From an uncultured Victivallales bacterium (GTDB lineage: Bacteria > Verrucomicrobiota > Lentisphaeria > Oligosphaerales > JAFGRS01), in NCBI GenBank assembly GCA_903834675.1, contig CAILKC010000758.1, positions 1 to 8,781 of the forward strand: a stretch of DNA of 8,781 nucleotides, written 5' to 3'. Below are positions 1 to 4,932 of the stretch, piece after piece. The notes under the pieces are model-generated. The model saw only the letters and a program-made list of their open reading frames with translations. It did no database searches and was not told the origin of the DNA. The stretch's first letter is position 1; each line of letters opens with the position of its first letter. A program made the position numbers and the translations under genes.

Positions 1-2
1 CC

Positions 3-302
3 ACGACCGCGTCTCCCTCGCTGCAAGGCCGCAAAATCACTCCCCATACCTTCCGACACACCACAGCACTGCACCTGATCGAGGCCGGAAACGACATCTT
101 CGTGCTCAAGGACTGGCTCGGGCATGCCCACATCAAGACCAGCAGTCAGTACGTCGAGATCAGCGTCGAACGCAAACGCAAGGCCCTCGAGAAGGTACCC
201 CCGCCCGGCGCAAGCAATCCGGCAGAGCCTGCCCGATGGAAGCAACCTGCCCTCATGGAGTTCCTCGGGCGCTGCTCCCGCAAGGAGCATTATGTGGCCT
301 GA
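3..302 (+). CDS. Tyrosine recombinase (integrase), C-terminal part only
   Basis: The reading frame is open from the left edge, so the start and the N-terminal domain lie off-window; 99 residues remain. They carry the end of the catalytic domain of the tyrosine recombinase/phage integrase family: the box II H-x-x-R in PHTFRH (His15 and Arg18 of the fragment), the LGH motif (His41), and the nucleophilic Tyr50 nine residues after that His (SSQYVEI). These residues cut and rejoin DNA through a 3'-phosphotyrosine. About 50 further residues follow the Tyr, rich in basic residues and Pro, with W-K-x-x-x-L-x-E-F-L near the end. I associate tails of this kind with recombinases of multi-recombinase (Tn554/RIT-like) or IS91-linked elements, but that is from memory. 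No partner gene is in view. The family call is firm; the element type is not. Confidence 0.88.
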   Translation, partial: TTASPSLQGRKITPHTFRHTTALHLIEAGNDIFVLKDWLGHAHIKTSSQYVEISVERKRKALEKVPPPGASNPAEPARWKQPALMEFLGRCSRKEHYVA

Positions 303-378
303 ATCATCCCCAGCCGTTCGCCTTGGCGCCGAAGGTAACCTTGACAGCCACCGGTCCCCGCATCGGTTCGCCACATAA
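290..378. repeat. 9-bp perfect inverted repeat straddling the recombinase stop
   Basis: TTATGTGGC at 290-298 is repeated in inverted orientation as GCCACATAA at 370-378, with 71 bases between the arms. The left arm encodes the last residues of the recombinase (His-Tyr-Val-Ala) and the right arm is non-coding. It could mark a recombination or element end, or form a weak stem after the gene. The arms are short, so chance is possible. Confidence 0.45.
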
Positions 379-864
379 CATCCCCCGCAGCATAAGTCAG
401 TTCCGTAGGGGCTTCTGCCCGGCAAGGCGGGGCGCTGGTCGGTTCAGGGGTGGTCTGGCGCGGCTCCACGCCTGGCGCTCGTCCGGCGCGAGACGGACTA
501 GAGATGCCGTCCCTGACCGTCTCCTCCGCCCGCAGGGCGGGGAGGTCGGCGGTCCGCACCGGCTCTGCCGGGGCTTCCGCCGTCTTTGGGGTCTTGCAGA
601 CGGCGGATACCGCGAACCTGCCCGGAACGGGCTTGGCATCGCGGGCTCCAGGGCCGGTGAGGATACCGCGAACCTGCCCGGAACGGGCTTGGCATCGCGG
701 GCTCCAGGGCGGCAAGCTGGGTCATGGCAGACGCCTGCCAGATCTAGCGGGGGTCTCTTTCTTGAAACCGCCTTGCCTGGTTACCCGCCGTCCGTCACGG
801 GTCTCGCGGCAGAGTATATTTCGACCTTTGCAGACCACGGTGCAGAACGAGTGGAGGTGTACGG
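303..864. other. Gene-free stretch between recombinase and glycosidase
   Basis: I find no convincing gene here on either strand. Several long open frames overlap each other, lack ribosome binding sites and have low-complexity Pro/Arg/Ala composition, as expected in GC-rich non-coding DNA. It contains the right arm of the 9-bp inverted repeat, a compact hairpin at 526-540 (CCGCCC, loop GCA, GGGCGG) that extends outward by a wobble pair and one more pair, and the 50-bp direct repeat at 605-710. Near the right end, TATATT at 815-820 resembles a -10 box, but the matching -35 position (CCGTCA, 792-797) is poor, so I do not call a promoter. Confidence 0.6.
605..710. repeat. Perfect 50-bp direct repeat, two copies, period 56
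   Basis: Bases 605-654 and 661-710 are identical over 50 positions and are separated by six bases. Each unit begins GGATACCGCG and ends GGCTCCAGGGC. Each holds a small hairpin GCCCG-GAA-CGGGC (620-624/628-632 in copy 1). The identity stops abruptly on both sides. This looks like a recent tandem duplication, or two units of an interspersed family. No coding function is apparent. Confidence 0.9.
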
Positions 865-2883
865 ATGGAACGGCTTGCCTGGCACTTCGATTTCCACAGT
901 CACAAGAGCATTCGGATCAACCATGACCCCGACGTGGCCGGCATGGCCGAGGCGCTCGCGGCGGCGGGGGTGGACGAGATCATCACCTTCGCCAAGTGTC
1001 ACACCGGTTTCGCCTACTACCCGAGTCGGGTCGGCAATCCGCACCCGCTGATGCCGGGCGACGCCTTCGGCGAGGTGCTGCGGGCCTGCAAGGCACGGGG
1101 TGTCCGCGTGCTGGCGTATATCAGCTTCGGCATCGATGGCGAGGCGGGACGGCGGCACCCGGAATGGGCCCAGGTCGGGGACCCGAAGGCCGGACCCCAC
1201 ATCACCCCGGATCACTTCGTGGCGACCTGTCCCTACACGCCCTACATCGACGATTTCATGCTGCCCATGATCCAGGAAATCCTCGACGGCTACGCTGTGG
1301 ACGGGTTCTTCTTCGACACCATGGGCGCTATGGGGATCTGCCATTGCCGGTACTGCCAGGAGGAGTTCCAGCGCGAGTGCGGCCGGGCCATACCGCTGGG
1401 GCCGACCGACCCTGACTGGGGGCGCTACGGCGCCTTCCGCCGCCAGCGCGCCTGGCGGGTCGTGGGGCAGGTGGGGCAGTACATCCTGGCGCGGCGGCCG
1501 GGGCTGAAGGTCGGCTTCAACTGGGTCGGCACGGTCCGCTTCCCGGAGCGCATGCCAGCCGGGGTGACCTGCCTGACCTGCGACTACTCGACCACGGGGC
1601 CGCAATCGCTGCAAGCGTCGTTCCACTCGTCCTATGGCAAGACCGCCGAGCTGCCCTGTGATGTGATGTATACTCTCATCAACCACGGCTGGGGCGATTG
1701 GGCGCCGCGGCCCTTGGCCGGCCTGGAACAGACCGGGGTGACGATCTGGGCGCACGGCTGCAAACCCTACCTGGGCGACCGCTTGCATCCCACCAACCGC
1801 CTGGACCCCATGAGCGTGCGCGCTATCCATTATATGGGCGAGGTGCAGCGGCGCGTCGCGGCGGCCTACCCCGATGAGGATGCGGTGCAGCCGAACGAGG
1901 TCCTGCTGGTGAACGGCCCCATGGCGCAGTACGGCGGGCCGGACCTACGGGGCTTTGCGGCAGACCATTCGGGGCTGATTCCGCTGGAGGGCATGCACCG
2001 GCTGCTGCTGGATGCGGGGTACCCCATGGCCATCGCTCCGGAGGACTTTTTGGAGAAGCACCTGGCCAAGGCCCGGGTGGTGATTCTGAGCGAACTGCGG
2101 GCGCTTTCGGCCAGCGCGGCGGTCGCGCTGCGGCGCTTTGTCGAAGCCGGCGGGCGCTTGCTGGTTACGGGTCGCATACCCGCGGCGGCTGACGGTGGAC
2201 TGTCCCTCGATTGGCTCGGGGTAACGCGCGAGGCAGCGCCCTGGCAGGATCATATCTATCTGCCGCTGTGGCAAGCGGACGCGGAGAAGAGCCCCGTGCT
2301 GGTTCACGGTCCTTTCCACCGCCTGGCGTTGGCCGGGGCCGAGACGGTGCTGCCGGCGATTCAGCCCTACGATTGCAGCTTCGGCATGCGTTTCGGACAC
2401 GCGACAGGCCCAGCCTCCTTTGCGCCCAGTTCGGTGTCGGCGTTGACCCGCCGGCAACTCGGCCGCGGCGAGGTGTGGTATCTGGAAGCCCCGATCGGCA
2501 GCGACTACTACCACAAGGCGAACTATTGGCAGGCCGATTGGCTGCGCGGGCTCATGGAACGCCTGCTCCCCTGCCCGACGGCGCGCGTGATCTCGGATGC
2601 GGGCAACGTCGAGGCAGTGCCCCATGTGAGCGAGCGGGCCACGTGGGTATTCCTGATCAACCACGGCGGCGAGCAGATTGGCCTCAGCCAGCGCACCGCG
2701 CGCACCTTTGCCCAGCTGCCTCATTTCCCGGTTACACTCGAGGTGCGGATTCCGCCCGGCCGCGTGCCCAAGAGGGTCAGCGCCGGCGGCAAACGGGTGA
2801 ACTGGACCCTGGAGCAGTCCGTCCTGCGGGTGAAGCTGACCCTGGCCGAGATCTGGACCGTGGTCAAGGCGGTCTGGAGGTAA
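865..2883 (+). CDS. Glycosidase-like protein: GHL6-type barrel plus beta-galactosidase trimerisation-like domain
   Basis: This is a 672-residue protein with no signal peptide, so probably cytoplasmic. The start is supported by GGAGGTG at 853-859, seven or eight bases before the ATG. Residues 1-320 look like a TIM barrel of the hypothetical glycosyl hydrolase 6 (GHL6) type: WHFDFH at the start, FAKCHTGFAYYPS near residues 42-54, a conserved-looking HPEW, then DGFFFDTM with Asp151 at a strand end, where related hydrolases place a catalytic carboxylate. Just after comes a Cys cluster (Cys159, Cys161, Cys164; C-H-C-x-x-C). Residues about 345-440 (VLLVNG, VVILSE, GGRLLVTG) resemble the Rossmann-like trimerisation domain of GH42 beta-galactosidases. 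The rest, to WTVVKAVWR, fits a beta-rich C-terminal domain. The substrate is unknown; family placement is from motif memory. It has no close operon partner: an IS110 element starts about 80 bases downstream. Confidence 0.78.
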   Translation: MERLAWHFDFHSHKSIRINHDPDVAGMAEALAAAGVDEIITFAKCHTGFAYYPSRVGNPHPLMPGDAFGEVLRACKARGVRVLAYISFGIDGEAGRRHPEWAQVGDPKAGPHITPDHFVATCPYTPYIDDFMLPMIQEILDGYAVDGFFFDTMGAMGICHCRYCQEEFQRECGRAIPLGPTDPDWGRYGAFRRQRAWRVVGQVGQYILARRPGLKVGFNWVGTVRFPERMPAGVTCLTCDYSTTGPQSLQASFHSSYGKTAELPCDVMYTLINHGWGDWAPRPLAGLEQTGVTIWAHGCKPYLGDRLHPTNRLDPMSVRAIHYMGEVQRRVAAAYPDEDAVQPNEVLLVNGPMAQYGGPDLRGFAADHSGLIPLEGMHRLLLDAGYPMAIAPEDFLEKHLAKARVVILSELRALSASAAVALRRFVEAGGRLLVTGRIPAAADGGLSLDWLGVTREAAPWQDHIYLPLWQADAEKSPVLVHGPFHRLALAGAETVLPAIQPYDCSFGMRFGHATGPASFAPSSVSALTRRQLGRGEVWYLEAPIGSDYYHKANYWQADWLRGLMERLLPCPTARVISDAGNVEAVPHVSERATWVFLINHGGEQIGLSQRTARTFAQLPHFPVTLEVRIPPGRVPKRVSAGGKRVNWTLEQSVLRVKLTLAEIWTVVKAVWR

Positions 2884-2890
2884 GAGGAAG

Positions 2891-2910
2891 GCGCCGGCCG
2901 GTCGCGGCGC
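2891..2910 (+). terminator. GC-rich hairpin after the glycosidase gene, no U-tract
   Basis: GCGCCG (2891-2896) pairs with CGGCGC (2905-2910) across an 8-base loop, eight bases after the stop codon. No T-run follows, so it is not a canonical intrinsic terminator. It may protect the mRNA 3' end or pause polymerase. Confidence 0.3.
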
Positions 2911-2912
2911 GG

Positions 2913-2934
2913 GTACGTAGTCGAGCCTTCAGCC
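2913..2934 (+). repeat. 22-bp inverted-repeat arm A, left of the IS110 element
   Basis: It begins GTACGTAGTCGAG and ends AGCC. It matches the reverse complement of 4778-4799 at 20 of 22 positions. It lies outside the IS110 transposase region, so the pair may be interspersed repeats or the two halves of one palindromic repeat split by the insertion. Confidence 0.75.
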
Positions 2935-2958
2935 CCCGCAGGGCGCTTGCGGGCGCCC
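2935..2958. other. Two mutually exclusive hairpins next to arm A
   Basis: CCCGCA (2935-2940) can pair with TGCGGG (2948-2953), and GGGCGC (2941-2946) can pair with GCGCCC (2953-2958). The right arm of the first hairpin overlaps the second hairpin's loop and stem, so only one can form at a time. No T-tract follows. Confidence 0.4.
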
Positions 2959-2995
2959 GATCATGTCAGAATGAAACTCTTGCAGTAAGTGCGGT

Positions 2996-3052
2996 ACTCC
3001 TGTCTGCGGACTACGGTTTTCGTTGCCACGTAACCGGAGCCACAACAGGAGT
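2996..3052 (+). promoter_or_regulatory. Stem occluding the transposase ribosome binding site
   Basis: ACTCCTGT (2996-3003) is the exact complement of ACAGGAGT (3045-3052), which contains the transposase Shine-Dalgarno AGGAG (3047-3051). Inside the 41-base loop a second structure can form: CGGTT (3014-3018) with AACCG (3032-3036), enclosing CGT-TGCC-ACG (3021-3030). An mRNA that includes 2996 onward, such as read-through from outside the element, would have its ribosome binding site paired. A transcript starting after 3003 would not. Sequestration of this kind is a known way for insertion sequences to limit transposase. Alternatively it is part of a left-end structural RNA. Confidence 0.5.
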
Positions 3053-3059
3053 CCCCGCG

Positions 3060-4454
3060 ATGGGAACATGCCACGGAAAGAAGGTAGCGGCCAGGGGTCA
3101 GGCGAAGGAAGGGCTGTTCGAGGTCATCAACCCCGCTGCCGCCGGCATCGACGTGGGTGCCTTGGAGATGTGGGTGTGCGTGCCGGGAGAGAACGAACAG
3201 GAGCGAGTGCGCAAGTTCGGGACGGACACGATGGAACTGGAAGCCCTCGCGGCGTGGCTGCTGCAGCGTGGGGTGAAGACGGTGGCGTTGGAGTCCACAT
3301 CGGTCTACTGGATCCCGCTGTTCCAGGTTCTGGAGAACCACGGCCTGGATGCCTGCCTGGTGAACGCCCGGCACGTGAAGAATGTGCCCGGCAGGCGCAA
3401 GACCGACCGCCTGGACTGCCGGTGGCTGCAGAAGTTGCACGCTTGCGGGCTGCTGTCGGCCTCGTTCCGGCCGACCGCGGAGATCTGCCGACTGCGGACC
3501 TGTATGCGGCACCGTGCCACCCTGATTCAGGAGCAGTCCGCCCAGATCCAGCGTATGCAGAAGGCGATGCGGAAGATGAACGTGCAACTGGACGCGGCGG
3601 TGTCGGATGTGACCGGAGTGAGCGGGACGCGGATCATGGATGCGATCGTTGCCGGTCAGCACGATCCGGCGACTCTGGCGCAGATGGCCGACCCCCGGGT
3701 ACGCAAGAGCCCGGAACAGATAGCCAGGTGTCTGCAGGGCGACTACCGGCCCGAACACCTGTTCGTGCTGCGGCAGGCGCTGGCGGCCTACCGTTTCTTC
3801 CTGGAGCAGATCCAGGACTGCGACCGAGAGGTAGAGCGCTACACCAGCGAACTGGAAAAGGCTGCCGGACGTGCCGATACAGCCCTGCCTGCCGCGTCGG
3901 CCGAAACGCGGAAGCGGAAAGCAGGAAACGTGCCCGAGTATGACGTGCAGACCCATCTGTACCGGCTTGCCGGCGTGGATCTGACCCGCATCCCGGGAAT
4001 CGGAGAACTCAGCGCCCAAGGGCTGATCTCGGAGACGGGGCTGGACATGAGTCGCTGGCAGACACACAAGCACTTCGCCTCCTGGCTTGACCTCTGTCCG
4101 TCGCCGAAAGTCAGCGGCGGGCGGGTCATCGGCCAGGGTCGACGGCACGCCTCGAACCGTGCCGCGCAGATATTCCGACAGGCCGCGAGCAGTCTAAAGA
4201 ACAGCCAGTCCTGGCTGGGGAGCTTCTACCGACGCATGCGCGTACGGATCGGAGCCGCCCCGGCCGTCAAGGCCACGGCGCACAAGCTGGCGCTCATCTA
4301 CTACCATGTTCTGTCGACACACACCGAGTACCGCCAGATCGAGGCGCAGCAATACGACCAGCGCCTGCGAGAACGCACGATCTGCAATCTCCAGCGCCGA
4401 GCCCGACAGATGGGGATGGATCTGGTCCCCGCCGAAGCCCCTGCCGTAACCTGA
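3060..4454 (+). CDS. IS110-family DEDD transposase
   Basis: A 464-residue protein. The open frame runs upstream to 2211, but only because it shadows the glycosidase gene; the ATG at 3060 is preceded by AGGAG (3047-3051) with an 8-base spacer and begins the conserved part. The RuvC-like N-terminal domain shows Asp31 (AAAGIDVG), Glu78 (VALESTSVYW), and Asp116 with Asp119 (KTDRLDCRWL), the DEDD acidic set of the family. A helical middle section (about 150-280) includes DYRPEHLFVLRQAL. The C-terminal transposase-20-like domain starts at GVDLTRIPGIGEL (305-317, helix-hairpin-helix-like) and reaches PSPKVSGGRVIGQGRR, where Ser352 is the likely catalytic serine used together with the DEDD site. It is longer than many family members, with a basic C-terminal tail. 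No frameshift or missing catalytic residue is seen, so the protein looks intact. It would act with an element-encoded bridge RNA. Confidence 0.95.
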   Translation: MGTCHGKKVAARGQAKEGLFEVINPAAAGIDVGALEMWVCVPGENEQERVRKFGTDTMELEALAAWLLQRGVKTVALESTSVYWIPLFQVLENHGLDACLVNARHVKNVPGRRKTDRLDCRWLQKLHACGLLSASFRPTAEICRLRTCMRHRATLIQEQSAQIQRMQKAMRKMNVQLDAAVSDVTGVSGTRIMDAIVAGQHDPATLAQMADPRVRKSPEQIARCLQGDYRPEHLFVLRQALAAYRFFLEQIQDCDREVERYTSELEKAAGRADTALPAASAETRKRKAGNVPEYDVQTHLYRLAGVDLTRIPGIGELSAQGLISETGLDMSRWQTHKHFASWLDLCPSPKVSGGRVIGQGRRHASNRAAQIFRQAASSLKNSQSWLGSFYRRMRVRIGAAPAVKATAHKLALIYYHVLSTHTEYRQIEAQQYDQRLRERTICNLQRRARQMGMDLVPAEAPAVT

Positions 4455-4521
4455 CCGGTGTTCGCGCATGAATGACACGCTCGACAACACAGAACCTGTT
4501 TCGGGAGCATGCAACAAAGCC

Positions 4522-4623
4522 GATCCGCCACTGGTGATGCCCGGTTCCGGGCTTCCCCGTCCTTTAGCATGGCTGCCTGCGCTCATGGATCGTTCACTGG
4601 TGAAGCCGCCGCCGTCGGCGGCT
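4522..4623 (+). ncRNA. Candidate IS110 bridge RNA segment: duplicated motif before two stem-loops
   Basis: Two copies of the pattern GATC-NNN-CACTGGTGA-W-GCC occur at 4522-4541 and 4588-4607, exactly 66 bases apart, with the three variable bases CGC and GTT. Each copy runs into a hairpin: GCCCGG-TT-CCGGGC at 4539-4552, and the perfect 8-bp stem AGCCGCCG (4604-4611), loop CCGT, CGGCGGCT (4616-4623). IS110-family elements encode a bridge RNA with two similar guide-bearing loops in a non-coding end, and in IS1111-type members this lies after the transposase gene. Position and two-module layout fit that, but I cannot fold the RNA or show guide complementarity. The RNA limits are unknown; the segment may extend left toward 4455. 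Confidence 0.4.
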
Positions 4624-4760
4624 ATCCCGCACAGGAGACAAGTCAGATGCCAACGCAGGCGCATGCTCCCCCATACCCAGGAGTCGAACGTGTGTAGACG
4701 TAACCGCGCAAGCCGAGCCCCCCGCGCGGCCGAGGTTGAGTTTCACAGGAGGCGGGCTCA

Positions 4761-4871
4761 ATGGGGGGCGAGAAACCGGCTAAAGCCTCGACTACGTACG
4801 CCTCGTGGCGCAGGCTAGAAGTCTCATTCCGGTATGCCCGGCACCCAGCCGGGGGCCCGGCTGAACCCTGA
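4761..4871 (+). CDS. Possible 36-residue small ORF with a strong Shine-Dalgarno
   Basis: ATG at 4761 follows AGGAGG (4747-4752) with an ideal 8-base spacer and opens 36 codons (starting MGGEKPAKAST) that end at TGA 4869-4871, inside the heptamer repeat. The peptide is basic in its middle (WRRLEVSFRYARH) with a Gly/Pro-rich end, and has no membrane segment or recognisable domain. Codons 6-13 are repeat arm B, so the ORF is part of, or was built from, a repeated sequence. It could be a leader peptide for the gene at 4933, a small protein carried by a repeat family, or non-coding. I recognise no function. Confidence 0.25.
   Translation: MGGEKPAKASTTYASWRRLEVSFRYARHPAGGPAEP
4778..4799 (-). repeat. 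22-bp inverted-repeat arm B, right of the IS110 element
   Basis: Read on the minus strand it begins GTACGTAGTCGAGG and ends TTTAGCC, matching arm A (2913-2934) at 20 of 22 positions. It contains a small internal palindrome (GGCT-AA-AGCC at 4778-4787) and TACGTA. The arms are about 1.8 kb apart and face each other around the IS110 element. Confidence 0.75.
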
Positions 4872-4915
4872 ACCCTGAACCCTGAACTCTGAACCCTGAA
4901 CTCTGAACTCTGAAC
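4861..4915. repeat. 7-bp tandem repeat (CTGAACY), nearly eight units
   Basis: Seven full units of CTGAACC or CTGAACT plus a final CTGAAC fill 4861-4915 without gaps. The last base of each unit reads C, C, C, T, C, T, T, so variation is confined to that position. On the minus strand the unit is RGTTCAG. The array ends five bases before the AGGAGG of the gene at 4933. Heptanucleotide arrays of this general sort are known from several bacterial lineages, including the cyanobacterial STRR sequences. Confidence 0.97.
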
Positions 4916-4932
4916 ATACAAGGAGGACGACG

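Larger units (their letters stand above)
2965..4647 (+). mobile_element. IS110-family insertion sequence (ends approximate)
   Basis: A single DEDD transposase gene (3060-4454) is flanked by structured non-coding DNA, the normal layout of IS110-family elements, which lack true terminal inverted repeats and usually make no target duplication. The limits given rest only on the direct match GTCAGAATG (2965-2973) against GTCAGATG (4642-4649), which could be the core-adjacent sequence at the two ends; 6-8 base matches are weak evidence. With these limits the element would be about 1.7 kb, with roughly 95 bases of left and 190 bases of right non-coding sequence. A long right non-coding end suits the IS1111-type arrangement, where the bridge RNA lies downstream of the transposase. 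The transposase call is firm; the ends are not. Confidence 0.6.
4455..4932. other. Gene-poor stretch right of the transposase
   Basis: These 478 bases have no confident protein gene. In order they hold a short tail after the transposase, the repeated motif plus hairpins at 4522-4623, a Shine-Dalgarno-like AGGAG at 4633-4637 before a 16-codon ORF at 4647-4697, repeat arm B (4778-4799) inside a 36-codon ORF with a strong ribosome binding site, a hairpin at 4837-4853 (CCCGGC, loop ACCCA, GCCGGG), the 7-bp tandem repeat, and the AGGAGG of the next gene. I found no sigma-70-like promoter for the gene at 4933. Confidence 0.6.

Noticed and set aside
781..1830. A 349-codon open frame on the minus strand
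   Set aside because: It lies almost wholly antisense to the glycosidase gene, has no ribosome binding site and has His/Arg/Pro/Val-rich composition typical of GC-rich shadows.
2211..3059. Upstream extension of the transposase frame, giving a 747-residue protein
   Set aside because: The extension overlaps the glycosidase in another frame and is Arg/Pro/Ala-rich. The ATG at 3060 has a good Shine-Dalgarno and begins the conserved domain.
2961..4148. A 395-codon minus-strand open frame across the transposase
   Set aside because: It is antisense to a clearly conserved DEDD transposase and carries no recognisable domain.
4647..4697. A 16-codon ORF (starting MPTQAHAPPYP) after AGGAG at 4633-4637
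   Set aside because: The Shine-Dalgarno is modest with a 9-base spacer, the peptide is very short and unrecognised, and it may overlap the end of the insertion sequence.
4861..4915. CRISPR-like array
   Set aside because: The units are seven bases long and contiguous with no spacers; it is a simple tandem repeat.
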